A stretch of 64,000 bases of DNA from CAVVKW01 sp963761705 (GTDB lineage: Bacteria; Verrucomicrobiota; Verrucomicrobiia; Chthoniobacterales; JAATET01), in assembly GCA_963761705.1 (NCBI GenBank), contig CAVXHK010000001.1, positions 310,001 through 374,000 of the forward strand. Direction: 5' to 3'. Both the position numbers and the translations under genes were made by a program. Positions within the stretch are counted from its first letter, which is position 1. Each line of letters begins with the position of its first letter. Of the stretch, positions 8,760-17,511 are shown piece after piece. Under the pieces are notes generated by a model. It saw only the letters and a list, made by a program, of their open reading frames with translations, had not been told where the DNA came from and ran no database searches.

Positions 8760-9410
8760 TTTCTAATTCCTCTCTGCGTCTCAACGCCTCTGCGGGAAAA
8801 AAGTATCGATACAGGAACTCGCGCAACCGAAGGCTCGGGGGAGCCGAAGATAGACGAAAAGCCCGAAGGGTGACCGAGCTGGGTTGCGAGGGAATCAAAG
8901 GCGCAGAGGCGCAGAGAATGAAGATGCTGGTGGGTTTCACCCAAAGAGCGCTAAACCTACAGATCAGCTAATTCCAATAACTATCAACTGTATCTCAGGC
9001 CTCCGCGCCTCCGCGCCTCCGCGGGCTAAAAGTATCAATACAGGGACTCGCGCTGAGACGCAGAGGCGCAGAGAATGAAGATGGCTATGGGTTTCACGCG
9101 GTTCCTGCACGAAGAGCTACTGATTAGATATTTCCAACAACAAAAACTCAATAACTATCAACTGTATCTCAGCCCTCCGCGTCTCTGCGCCTCCGCGGGA
9201 GAAAAGTATCGATACAGGGACTCGCGCAGAGGCGCAGAGGCGCAGAGAATGAAGATGGCGATGGGTTTCACGCAAAGAGCGCTAAATTTACAGATCAGCT
9301 AATTCCAATAATTAGTAACTGTATCTCAGCCCTCCGCGCCTCTGCGCCTCTGCGGGAGAAAAGTATCAGTATCAATCCAGGAACTCGCGCAGAGACGCAG
9401 AGAGTGGTGA
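8760..9410. repeat. R1 hairpin-repeat block C
   Basis: Four R1 hairpins and their linkers, with the linker subtype GATGGGTTTCACGCAAAGAG repeated. A nested R1b insert lies at 8818-8892. The loop variant GTATCGATAC occurs near 9210. The sequence between 8651 and 8760 is nondescript. No gene is seen between 8651 and 9424. Confidence 0.88.
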
Positions 9411-9424
9411 AGGGTCCTTGAAAA

Positions 9425-9808
9425 ATGACGGAGAATGAGATCGGAACGAAGGTTCTGGAGGTATCGATTGAAATCCACAGGGAGCTGGGTCCCGGGCTGC
9501 TTGAAACGGTTTACGAAGTGGTTCTGGCAAAGGAACTGTCTTTACGTGGCCTGATTGTGCAGCGCCAGGTGCCGGTGCCAATCCTGTGTCGCGGAACTCG
9601 GTTTGATGAAGGTTTTCGCGCTGATCTGATTATTAACCGGACCGTCCTTCTGGAACTCAAATCTGTCGAAAAGGTAATCCCTGCCCACAAGAAGCAAGTG
9701 CAGACCTACCTGCGACTCACTGGTATCAAGCTGGGTTATCTTTTGAACTTTGGTGAGTCTGTTCTGAAAAGTGGGATCACTCGCTGCGTCAATGGCCTCG
9801 AATCATGA
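9425..9808 (+). CDS. GxxExxY family protein (PD-(D/E)xK-like)
   Basis: A 127-residue protein with the family signature GPGLLETVYE at residues 23-32, then FRADLIINRTVLLELKSVE, which reads as the D...ExK core of a PD-(D/E)xK nuclease-like fold. GxxExxY proteins are widespread in environmental Bacteroidota, Verrucomicrobiota and Planctomycetota genomes. They occur in many copies, often embedded in repeats, and their function is not established. It stands alone here without an obvious partner, directly between two R1 repeat blocks. Confidence 0.88.
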   Translation: MTENEIGTKVLEVSIEIHRELGPGLLETVYEVVLAKELSLRGLIVQRQVPVPILCRGTRFDEGFRADLIINRTVLLELKSVEKVIPAHKKQVQTYLRLTGIKLGYLLNFGESVLKSGITRCVNGLES

Positions 9809-9809
9809 A

Positions 9810-10255
9810 TTCCCTCCGCGCCTCTGCGCCTCTGCGGGCTAAAAGTATCAATCCAGGAACTCGCGCAGAGGCGCAGAGATTGAAGATGCGATGGGTTTCA
9901 AGCGGCCCTCGAGCGAAGAGCGGCAGGTCTACAGATCAACTGCTCCCAATACCCAATAACTATCACCTGGATCTCAGCCCTCAGCGCCTCCGCGCCTCTG
10001 CGGGCTAAAAGCATTCAATACAGAAACTCGCGCAACCGAAGGCTCGGGGGAGCCGAAGATAGACGAAAAGCCCGAAGGGTGACCGAGCTGGGTTGCGAGG
10101 GAATCAAAGACGCAGAGACGCAGAGATTCATACAAATGCGGATGAGAAAAGGCTGAAAGAGAAGAACAGGGGAAATTAAAGGAAGCTGAATTTTGTAAAG
10201 AATCCCCTCAGCGTCTCAGCGCCTCTGCGGGAGAAAAGTATCAATACAGGGACTC
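9810..10255. repeat. R1 hairpin-repeat block D
   Basis: Three R1 hairpins, the first starting two bases after the stop codon of the GxxExxY gene. A nested R1b insert lies at 10027-10101. The block ends 45 bases before the next nucleotidyltransferase gene. No gene is seen. Confidence 0.88.
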
Positions 10256-10299
10256 GTTTAAGAATCGCGCAAGGTAGAGTCTTGCGCTAACATCCAGCA

Positions 10300-10617
10300 A
10301 TGACAACGATAGATATAGCCGCGAAGATCGCCCACCGACTGATTGGCGGGCTGCCGGCTGAGCAAGTCTGGCTGTTTGGCTCGCAAGCCAGGGGCGATGC
10401 CTCGCCTGATAGTGATTTGGATATTCTCGCGGTCGTTGGCGAAGCAAAGCCGTCCCGGATACGGCAGACCGTTGAGGCCTATTCCCTCGTGGCAGACATC
10501 CATGCTCCCAAAGACATCATCATTCTGACTCGCGACCAGTGGACGCGACAGAAAGGCGTCGTAAACACGATTCCCTACCTTGCTCTCAAAGAGGGCATCC
10601 CGCTCCACGAGGGGTGA
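10300..10617 (+). CDS. MNT-type nucleotidyltransferase
   Basis: A 105-residue minimal nucleotidyltransferase with a textbook motif, FGSQARGDASPDSDLDIL: GS, ten residues, then DxD. A HEPN-domain gene follows after six bases, forming an MNT-HEPN pair. This pair differs from the one at 4852-5651: the nucleotidyltransferase has standard spacing, and its HEPN partner lacks an evident R-x4-H motif. The role is therefore less certain to be an RNase toxin system. Confidence 0.85.
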   Translation: MTTIDIAAKIAHRLIGGLPAEQVWLFGSQARGDASPDSDLDILAVVGEAKPSRIRQTVEAYSLVADIHAPKDIIILTRDQWTRQKGVVNTIPYLALKEGIPLHEG

Positions 10618-10623
10618 CTCAGG

Positions 10624-11052
10624 ATGACCCAAGAATACTTGCAAGTGGTTGAAGCTTGGTTGGCGAAGGCCGGGTCGGATCTTGCATCAGCCAAATTGTT
10701 GATCGAAAACGACGATCCGCATCTCGATACCGGCAGTTACCATTGCCAGCAAGCCGCAGAAAAGGTCCTCAAAGGCTGGCTGACTGCTAACAAAGTCGAA
10801 TTTCGCAAAACCCACGACATCTCTGAGCTTCTCGGCCAATGCATTCAAATCGAGGTCAGCTTCCGAGCGTTCGAAGATGCCGGACGTTTCCTCCTGCCAT
10901 TCGCCACCCAATTCCGCTATCCCGGAGACGTCTTCGAACCGTCGCGGGATGAGGCTTTGGAAGCGTTCGAGTCAGCAGCCTCGATTGACTCCTTCGCTCC
11001 CGCTCATCTCGCCCTGCGGGCTACGCCGCAGAGCCGCCGTAGTCTGCCCTGA
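10624..11052 (+). CDS. HEPN-domain protein with repeat-derived C-terminus
   Basis: A 142-residue protein. The HEPN core is clear: a long first helix ending LASAKLLIEND, then SYHCQQAAEKVLKGWL, RKTHDISELL and TQFRYPGD. No R-x4-6-H RNase motif is visible. From about residue 122 (SIDSFAPAHLALRATPQSRR) the sequence is encoded by a reversed copy of repeat R2, so the natural C-terminus has been replaced by repeat translation. It pairs with the nucleotidyltransferase upstream. Whether the chimeric end is tolerated cannot be told from sequence. Confidence 0.8.
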   Translation: MTQEYLQVVEAWLAKAGSDLASAKLLIENDDPHLDTGSYHCQQAAEKVLKGWLTANKVEFRKTHDISELLGQCIQIEVSFRAFEDAGRFLLPFATQFRYPGDVFEPSRDEALEAFESAASIDSFAPAHLALRATPQSRRSLP

Positions 11053-11083
11053 GGCGTCCCACGCCTCCGGTGCTCTCGACGCG
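10988..11083 (-). repeat. R2 repeat copy overlapping HEPN 3' end
   Basis: On the minus strand this reads as the R2 family: CACCGGAGGCGTGGGACGCC, then GGGCAGACTACGGCGGCTCT, GGGCGAGATGAGCGGGAGCG and AAGGAGTCAA. The same unit occurs in the plus direction at 30305, 31741, 33437, 34700, 37530 and 39977. It covers the last 22 codons or so of the HEPN gene. Confidence 0.8.
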
Positions 11084-11167
11084 GTTTGGTTTGACTTGAA
11101 TGCGAAATTTCCGGGCCAGCTTGAATAAGGAAGCCCTTTGGACCCGCCTCGAATTTTAGACAGCTGA

Positions 11168-12228
11168 CCGTTGCCCTCCGAGCCTCTGCGGGAAAAACAC
11201 ATCAATACAGGAACTTGCGCAACCGAAGGCTCGGGGGAGCCGAAGATAGACGAAAAGCCCGAAGGGTGACCGAGCTGGGTTGCTAGGGAATCAAAGGCGC
11301 AGAGACGCAGAGAATGATATAAATGCGGATGAGGAAGAGCTGAAAAGAAAGAACGGATAAGATCCAAGGAATCTAATCTTCAAAAGGATTCCCTCCGCGC
11401 CTCCGCACCTCTGCGGGCTAAAAGTATCGATACAGGAACTCGCGCAGAGGCGCAGAGGCGCAGAGATTGATACAAATGCGGATCAGGAAGAGCTGAGAGA
11501 GAAGAACGGATGAAAGCCAAAGAAGCCAAATCTTCAAAAAAATCCCCTCCGCGCCTCTGCGCCTCTGCGGGCTAAAAGTATCAATACAGGGACTCGCGCA
11601 GAGGCGCAGAGGCGCAGAGATTGATACAAATGCGGATCAGGAAGAGCTGAGAGAGAAGAACGGATGAAAGCCAAAGAAGCCAAATCTTCAAAAAAATCCC
11701 CTCCGCGCCTCTGCGCCTCCGCGGGATAAAGTATCAATACAGGAACTCGCGCAGAGACGCAGAGGCGCAGGAAGCTCGAGAAGGGAATTCGTAATACCAA
11801 TACAGGGACTCGCGCAACCGAAGGCTCGGGGGAGCCGAAGATAGACGAAAAGCCCGAAGGGTGACCGAGCTGGGTTGCGAGGGAATCAAAGGCGCAGAGG
11901 CGCAGAGAATGAAGATGGCGGCGGATTCATCACGCAAAGAGCGCTAAACCTACAGATTAGCTGCTTCTAATAACTAATAACAAATAACTATCAACTGTAT
12001 CTCATTCCCTCCGCGCCTCTGCGCCTCTGCGGGATAAAGTATCAATACAGGAACTCGCGCAACCGAAGGCTCGGGGAAGCCGAAGATAGACGAAAAGCCC
12101 GAAGGGTGACCGAGCTGGGTTGCGAGGGAATCAAAGGCGCAAAGGCGCAGAGAAGGAAAACCCGCTACCCAGTACCCGTATCTCATCGCCATTCCCTCTG
12201 CGCCTCCGCGCCTCTGCGGGATAATCAC
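11168..12228. repeat. R1 hairpin-repeat block E
   Basis: The largest R1 block in the window, with about seven hairpins. It includes two nearly identical neighbouring units around 11430-11700 and three nested R1b inserts (11214-11288, 11809-11883, 12054-12128). No gene is seen between 11053 and 12257. Confidence 0.9.
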
Positions 12229-12257
12229 TCAGAACCTCAGAACGCACCTCCCCTCCC

Positions 12258-12383
12258 ATGAAAAAAACAGTAATCATCGTTGCCTCCCGCTCGCCCGAGC
12301 GTGTCGCCCTACGGGCTGTCGCTCCACTCCAGGCTACCCCGACCGTCCCCATCGGTCCGGTGTTCTCTTCCACAAAAGCATGA
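12258..12383 (+). CDS. Possible 41-codon leader ORF overlapping epsI start
   Basis: ATG 12258 opens a short frame starting MKKTVIIVASRSPERV. Its TGA stop (12381-12383) overlaps the EpsI ATG (12380-12382) in an ATGA junction. The first eight codons resemble the EpsI N-terminus (MKKSLIV). From about codon 9 the frame runs through a short reversed piece of repeat R2. It may be a displaced remnant of the epsI 5' end created by the repeat insertion, or a leader that couples translation. There is no independent evidence that it is expressed. Confidence 0.3.
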   Translation: MKKTVIIVASRSPERVALRAVAPLQATPTVPIGPVFSSTKA

Positions 12384-13069
12384 AAAAGTCACTTATCGTT
12401 CTTTTTTCCTCCGTCATCGGTTGGTTCGTCGTGTCCGAGGCGGCCACCGAGGCTTGGTACCGTTGGCACGAGATGCGGGCCGAGACGTCGGCGGAGTGGC
12501 AGGTCACCTGGCCGGACGAACCGGAATCGGATTGGGCCGTGCAGGATTTCACAGAGTTTCCAACCTCCGATCAAGTGCAGGAAGTTCTGCGCTACGACGA
12601 AATGCGCGGTGCCCGCTGGGTTGATCCCGCGTCCCGGGTCGCGTGGAACGTCAACTTCATCGAATGGGAGCCGGATAAGGATCTCAACGGCATCAATGCC
12701 GTTCACAACCCCACGATTTGTCTGCCGAGCGCTGGGATGCAGCTCGTCGAGACCCTGGGAGAACGGACTCTTGAGGTCGGTGGCCAGACGATCTCCTTCC
12801 AATGCTTCATCTTCGAGACCCAGGGTCGCCAACTCTACGTCTTCTCCGCTGCGAATCAGGAACTGAAATTGAAACCTGCAGACATGGAAGGTGCCGACTT
12901 CGGGCGAGCGAATCGCCTGGATACCGTGAATTCCGCCAACCGCCAGGGTCCGCGCCAGGTCATGCACATCTACCTCATGGGGCCGCGCAGCTTCGACGAG
13001 GCGCTCGCGGAGCTGAAATCCGGACTCCAGAAGCTCGTGGAGGCGCAGCCCGCCCGGAAGAGCGCGTAG
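12380..13069 (+). CDS. epsI: EpsI-like exosortase-associated protein
   Basis: A 229-residue protein with an N-terminal signal anchor (KKSLIVLFSSVIGWFVV), then a periplasmic domain. The DUF3485/EpsI hallmark appears as HNPTICLPSAGM (His109, Cys114), followed by beta-rich sequence and FIFETQGRQLYVFSAANQE. EpsI domains accompany exosortases, either fused to their C-terminus or encoded next to them. Here the exosortase gene ends at 4738, so the pair is separated by island 1. A repeat-containing leader frame overlaps its start. The precise biochemical role of EpsI is not established. Confidence 0.85.
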   Translation: MKKSLIVLFSSVIGWFVVSEAATEAWYRWHEMRAETSAEWQVTWPDEPESDWAVQDFTEFPTSDQVQEVLRYDEMRGARWVDPASRVAWNVNFIEWEPDKDLNGINAVHNPTICLPSAGMQLVETLGERTLEVGGQTISFQCFIFETQGRQLYVFSAANQELKLKPADMEGADFGRANRLDTVNSANRQGPRQVMHIYLMGPRSFDEALAELKSGLQKLVEAQPARKSA

Positions 13070-13396
13070 CGAGTGAAGGGTAGCGGGTCGCGCGTGGCGA
13101 GTGGGCGGTGGTTTCAGTGGGTGACAATAGGCGCAGAGGGGCTTTGGGTGGTGGTTCCAGCCACCGAAGCACCGAGCCGAGGCGCTGCGAATCGCCAGAT
13201 AGCCCTCAAGGCAAACAGACGAACTCAACCAACGAAAAACCGAAGCACTGGCCTCTGACCTCTGTTACCCGCCACCCGACACAAGCGACCCGCCACCGCA
13301 GCGAAGCTGCACGCTTCGATTCAAGATTTGACGCCTGACCCCAGTCCTGACCCCAGTCCCGCCCTGAGCGTTTTGAGCAAAAGGAAGGACTGACCC

Positions 13397-15006
13397 GAAT
13401 GGCGTTAAGATAAGGAGGATTTGGGAGATTTTGGCGTTGGGCGGTTTCGGTGGGGAAGATTTCCCATTTGAGCGCGGGGTTTGGTAAGGAGTTGGTAGTT
13501 TTTGGGGCGTCGCTTTTTGACGCGGGGTTCGGAGCGGTCGGGACGCTCAGGGATCAGGTCGGAGGCGATCTTGGCCAGCATTTCATCGACGAGCGCTTGC
13601 TGTTTGCGGGGCGTCTTGGCGGCGGCGTGAATGACGTCCGCGAAGTGGCGGGAGGTATCCAGAGTGGCCTTGAAGCTGATGCGATCCAAAGGGACTCGGT
13701 GGAGGTGGGCGCTGCGTTGCATGAGCACGCGGACGAGGTTGTAGGCGATGAGATGAATGATGAGTTCTTTCTCGATCATTTCGGGGCTTTTGCAGCGCAG
13801 GACATCCAAAGCCATCAGCGTCTTGATTTGATGGAAGTGCAGTTCGACGTTCCAGCGCTGGCCGTAGAGGGCGCGGATGGCGGCGGCGGGGTAGGCCTCG
13901 GGATCGGTCAGAGTCGTGGCCACCACGACCGAGCGGGTGCGAAAACCCGGACTGGCGACCACCAGCCGGACCAGACGCACGGGCAGCGTCTCGGGCAAGG
14001 CGGCGAACTCCTCGTCGCTAAAGCCAGCGGGAGCCTTGGCGGGTTTGGTCCAATGGACGAGCCGGTCGTCGTGTCCCAACCGAGTGCCTTGGCGAAAGTC
14101 GATGTTGCGGGCTTGGTGAAGACGAAAAACGCCATCGATGCCCCGCCCGACCAAGGTCGCCAGCGTCGTGTAGGAGCAAAAGCCGCGGTCACCGAGCAGC
14201 ACATCACCCCGGCTCAACCTCGGCCACATCTGGCGAAAAAGCTGACTCTCGTGGACGTGCTCGTTGCTGGTGGCGTGGTCCAGCAATGCTCCGCTGCCCA
14301 GGGAAAAGAGCCCGGTCAGCTTCATCAGCGGAAAACCACACCCCGACTTCTGAGAGCTGGGTTGCCGCCACACGGCTTGGTTTTCCGGCGTATCGGGCAT
14401 CGACACGGTGGTGCCATCAATGATTTTGACACGGCGTCCGTGCAACCACTTCTCTCGGGTTAAGGTATTGCGATCGAGAACGTGGGCAACCTGCGCGGCG
14501 ATGACTTCCAAGCCCTGCTTGTCCAGCCGCAAACGAGCCTGCGAATAGGCGCTCGCGCTCAACGAGCGGCCCGGATTGATCTGCGCCCACCGCCACCACG
14601 CCTCCACCTTGCTGACGACCTCCCGGCAGCCCATCCCCGGACTCAGAACTTGAGCCATGAATGCCCAGAACGTCACCCGTGCGGGCAAGCAGCGTTCACG
14701 ACCGCCCACGCCCCGATCCGAGGGAGCGAGCATCGCCTTGGGAATCAAATCCCCGAACAGGCTGTAAACGTCTTCGAGTCCCTTGATCCGACCAATCTGA
14801 TCCAGCGCTCGCCTGGGCGCACGTCCAAACAAAAGTGGTCCAAACGCTCGGAAAAACGGGGTGCTGCTTGCCATGCTGGAACATACCATTAACCTATTCC
14901 CGTGTAACGCTTTATATCATCAATGACGCAGATTTCGGCTCACCTCCCCTAAACCGGAGCTTCGCAGCCTAATCCATCCCAAATCCTCCTTATCTTAACG
15001 CCATTC
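13397..15006. mobile_element. IS4-family insertion sequence with perfect 30-bp inverted repeats
   Basis: Perfect inverted repeats of 30 bp bound the element: 13397-13426 and 14977-15006, outer end GAATGGCGTTAAGATAAGGA. One transposase gene fills most of the 1.6 kb on the minus strand. Both flanks carry the phrase GATTTGACRCCTGACCCCAG, and the right flank is part of a 318-bp tandem duplication. No simple target-site duplication is obvious because the flanks are themselves repeated. Confidence 0.88.
13405..14889 (-). CDS. IS4-family DDE transposase
   Basis: A 494-residue transposase. DDE motifs are in order: Asp in KIIDGTTVSMPDT, Asp in VLLGDRGFCSY, and Glu in YGQRWNVELHFHQIK. The last fits the IS4 signature Y-2-R-3-E-6-K exactly. 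The C-terminus is basic. The gene appears intact, with ATG at 14889; the duplicated copy of this end has the corresponding start codon changed to AAG. The long plus-strand frame opposite (13450-14463) is a shadow. Confidence 0.92.
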   Translation of the reverse strand: MVCSSMASSTPFFRAFGPLLFGRAPRRALDQIGRIKGLEDVYSLFGDLIPKAMLAPSDRGVGGRERCLPARVTFWAFMAQVLSPGMGCREVVSKVEAWWRWAQINPGRSLSASAYSQARLRLDKQGLEVIAAQVAHVLDRNTLTREKWLHGRRVKIIDGTTVSMPDTPENQAVWRQPSSQKSGCGFPLMKLTGLFSLGSGALLDHATSNEHVHESQLFRQMWPRLSRGDVLLGDRGFCSYTTLATLVGRGIDGVFRLHQARNIDFRQGTRLGHDDRLVHWTKPAKAPAGFSDEEFAALPETLPVRLVRLVVASPGFRTRSVVVATTLTDPEAYPAAAIRALYGQRWNVELHFHQIKTLMALDVLRCKSPEMIEKELIIHLIAYNLVRVLMQRSAHLHRVPLDRISFKATLDTSRHFADVIHAAAKTPRKQQALVDEMLAKIASDLIPERPDRSEPRVKKRRPKNYQLLTKPRAQMGNLPHRNRPTPKSPKSSLS

Positions 15007-15423
15007 AGGACTGACCCCTTTAAGACCCCTTTGACTCGTCCCATTCACCCGTCACCGCAGCAACGCTGCGCGCCTAGATTCAAGATTTGACACCTGACCC
15101 CAGTCCCGACCAATCTGATCCAGCGCTCGCCTGGGCGCACGTCCAAACAAAAGTGGTCCAAACGCTCGGAAAAACGGGGTGCTGCTTGCCATGCTGGAAC
15201 ATACCTTTAACCTATTCCCGTGTAACGCTTTATATCATCAATGACGCAGATTTCGGCTCACCTCCCCTAAACCGGAGCTTCGCAGCCTAATCCATCCCAA
15301 ATCCTCCTTATCTTAACGCCATTCAGGACTGACCCCTTTAAGACCCCTTTGACTCGTCCCATTCACCCGTCACCGCAGCAACGCTGCGCGCCTAGATTCA
15401 AGATTTGACACCTGACCCCAGTC
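14788..15423. repeat. 318-bp tandem duplication of the IS4 right end
   Basis: Bases from about 14788 to 15105 are repeated immediately at about 15106-15423, a period of 318. The unit contains the first 100 bases of the transposase gene, the right inverted repeat and about 100 bases of flank. A clear difference is CATACCATTAACC in the first copy against CATACCTTTAACC in the second. The second copy cannot encode a transposase. Confidence 0.9.
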
Positions 15424-15458
15424 CCAAACCAAATAACACCCGTTTCCGTATCCGAAAC

Positions 15459-16286
15459 ATGAGCAATAAAAACCGTCCGATAGTAATAGCAGGATTTCCC
15501 AGGTCAGGTAACACTCTTCTCGGATATCTATTATCCGTATATTTCAATGCTAAGTATATCGATTTGCACGTTTGGCCGTCTGTCAAATCAAGAAAGGCAA
15601 ATATTGAAGCAATGGTTCTTTCGGAAGAATTTTTCTGCGGGAGCAGCGAAACCGACAAGTATGAGAGCAACATTTCAGCGATTCTCAAAACTCACTATGG
15701 ATTTGGGAATTTCATGCAAGAACACTTTGAATTGAGCGAAGAGTTTGGTTTGAAACAACCATTCACAACGATAATGATAACGCGTGATCCCCGCGATGCA
15801 GTAGTTTCATTCTTCTACTATAAATTCTTCAGGAGAGCGAAACAACTTGGGAGGTGGTACTCGTGGATACCAACTTTTGTGAGGATTCCGCTTCTGAAGA
15901 TCACAATCTTAGAGAACTTCATAAACAAATTTGCCGCCAATTGGTCTGAATTTACGATATCTTGGCTAGATGAATCACCAACTGAAGTTGTCTACTTCGA
16001 GAGCATAACAAGAGACCCACTGAGCTGTATTCGTAAAATAGTCCATTCAATGGGGCTTGTTTTTGATTTTGAGAGGGCAACGCATGCAGTCGAAATCTGC
16101 TCACTCGAAAATATGAGGAAATTAGAGCAAGCCAAAAATCCGAACTTGAAAACGCACGAAATGAAAACGAGAAAAGGAAGTCAAGGAACTTGGAAGACTG
16201 AATTGCCGATAAAGATTCAGAAAGGCTTTTCTGAAAGAATCAAGGGGGCCGCAAGTAGGTTGAAGGGCGCACCTTGGGATCTTTAA
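15459..16286 (+). CDS. Sulfotransferase (EPS cluster, copy 1)
   Basis: A 275-residue PAPS-dependent sulfotransferase. The 5'-phosphosulfate loop is IAGFPRSGNTLLGY near the N-terminus, and the 3'-phosphate motif is ITRDPRDAVVSFFYY. ATG 15459 is chosen because the longer frame starts inside the IS-derived duplication. Codons are markedly AT-rich compared with gmd or mreB, and this gene opens the AT-rich block. It probably adds sulfate to a sugar of the exopolysaccharide. The next gene starts one base after its stop. Confidence 0.88.
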   Translation: MSNKNRPIVIAGFPRSGNTLLGYLLSVYFNAKYIDLHVWPSVKSRKANIEAMVLSEEFFCGSSETDKYESNISAILKTHYGFGNFMQEHFELSEEFGLKQPFTTIMITRDPRDAVVSFFYYKFFRRAKQLGRWYSWIPTFVRIPLLKITILENFINKFAANWSEFTISWLDESPTEVVYFESITRDPLSCIRKIVHSMGLVFDFERATHAVEICSLENMRKLEQAKNPNLKTHEMKTRKGSQGTWKTELPIKIQKGFSERIKGAASRLKGAPWDL

Positions 16287-16287
16287 A

Positions 16288-17511
16288 ATGAATACTAGGC
16301 ACGATCTTTCTAAAGCTGCTCTTGAAATATGGGGTCGCCTCATAGCAGCTTTGGCTGAAGAGATTCACGATGACGGTAAGGTTGCATATGTAACAAATTG
16401 CATTTCAGGCGTCTTCTACCCACGGGAACAGCTTTTCGCAATCCTAGCTTTTGCGGTTAACGAAAAATTAGTTTTGAAGAAGGATGCGTTTCCATTTACT
16501 CAGAGATTGACTATTGCCGCTGAAGCAATCAACCCACCAGACTACGGTAACGAGCCTCTGTGGAGTCGTTATGGATGGGAACTGAAGTCCGGAAGTCTTG
16601 CTGCCGTTGGGCTAGCTGCAGTGTGTGGTAAATTGATCGCAAGCCAAGGTGAATTCCCAAATCTTACGGTAGTAAATGCGAGGATCCTTGTTTATGCCTC
16701 TGAAATGATGGCAGCCGCAAAGCTAGCCCCGGGCACCTATTCACATGATGTCTTGAAAGATTCAACTAATCTCCCCGGTGTCTTGAACACGACCGCTATG
16801 GCTGCGTTCGTGCTTAGTGAGGTAGGTTCGGCTGAAGAATTTTTGCAAACAAGCAGAGTGATCCGCGATGGACAGCGAAAAGATGGTTTTTGGCCGTACC
16901 AGGTTTGCCCTGTTTGGCAACATAGAATTAATTGGATAATTTCAAAAGTAGTTTCTCAGAACCGATTTCACGGGACAGCTTGCTGTAAGTTAATCTTTAG
17001 GGAGAAAGACAATAATATCTATTTTGGCGATATTCTTCACCATTGTCTTATTTTATACATATTGAGGTCCATTGATACGAGGGGTATCGGGGAGGCTGAG
17101 CACAATATTCTCATCAGTGAAAGAGCGGGCGTAGAATGGATTTTAAATCAATTCATTTACGGAGATTCCGTTGCTCAGCTATCTTATGAGGCTGAACCAC
17201 CGTTAAAGAGATTGAGATTCTCCAATTTTCGAGAGACCACATCGTATTTTCTTATATTAACCTGTTTGCCAAGATGGACCGAGGCCGGATATCTAAGTCT
17301 AGAAGGAAGCGCTAGTTTGGAGGAGGGAATTATCTCGCATATTTCGCGGAACCTATTTTCAAAGAATTATGAGAGTTTGGCAATAGAGCCCTACGAATGC
17401 ACTCGGAGCGAAATGAAGAAAATTGCGCCGCGTGCCGGGGAATCAAATTCGTGGAAAGCTGCTCTTTTCTCGGAATACCTTCTAACAAGAATCAATTCTA
17501 ATGAAGACTGA
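16288..17511 (+). CDS. Unrecognised helical protein of the EPS cluster
   Basis: A 407-residue soluble protein that I do not recognise. It is largely helical and has the segment RDGQRKDGFWPYQ, which resembles the Q-x2-DG-x-W turn of alpha/alpha-toroid proteins (prenyltransferase/squalene-cyclase-like and some glycosidase folds). Other notable pieces are GDILHHCLILYILRSI and FRETTSYFLILTCLPRW. It lies between a sulfotransferase and an FrhB-like gene, with an 11-base overlap into the latter, so it is co-transcribed with polysaccharide-modifying genes. No catalytic assignment is justified. Confidence 0.75.
   Translation: MNTRHDLSKAALEIWGRLIAALAEEIHDDGKVAYVTNCISGVFYPREQLFAILAFAVNEKLVLKKDAFPFTQRLTIAAEAINPPDYGNEPLWSRYGWELKSGSLAAVGLAAVCGKLIASQGEFPNLTVVNARILVYASEMMAAAKLAPGTYSHDVLKDSTNLPGVLNTTAMAAFVLSEVGSAEEFLQTSRVIRDGQRKDGFWPYQVCPVWQHRINWIISKVVSQNRFHGTACCKLIFREKDNNIYFGDILHHCLILYILRSIDTRGIGEAEHNILISERAGVEWILNQFIYGDSVAQLSYEAEPPLKRLRFSNFRETTSYFLILTCLPRWTEAGYLSLEGSASLEEGIISHISRNLFSKNYESLAIEPYECTRSEMKKIAPRAGESNSWKAALFSEYLLTRINSNED

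Noticed and set aside
5807..12228. Integron-like attC sites made from the R1 hairpins
   Set aside because: The arms lack the RYYYAAC/GTTRRRY core sites, there is no integron integrase in the window, and both strands are near-perfectly paired without the extrahelical bases of attC. The cassette-like layout is reported separately as an inference.
13450..14463. A 337-residue plus-strand frame inside the IS4 element
   Set aside because: It is antisense to an intact transposase with full DDE motifs; the frame is a by-product of GC-rich codons.
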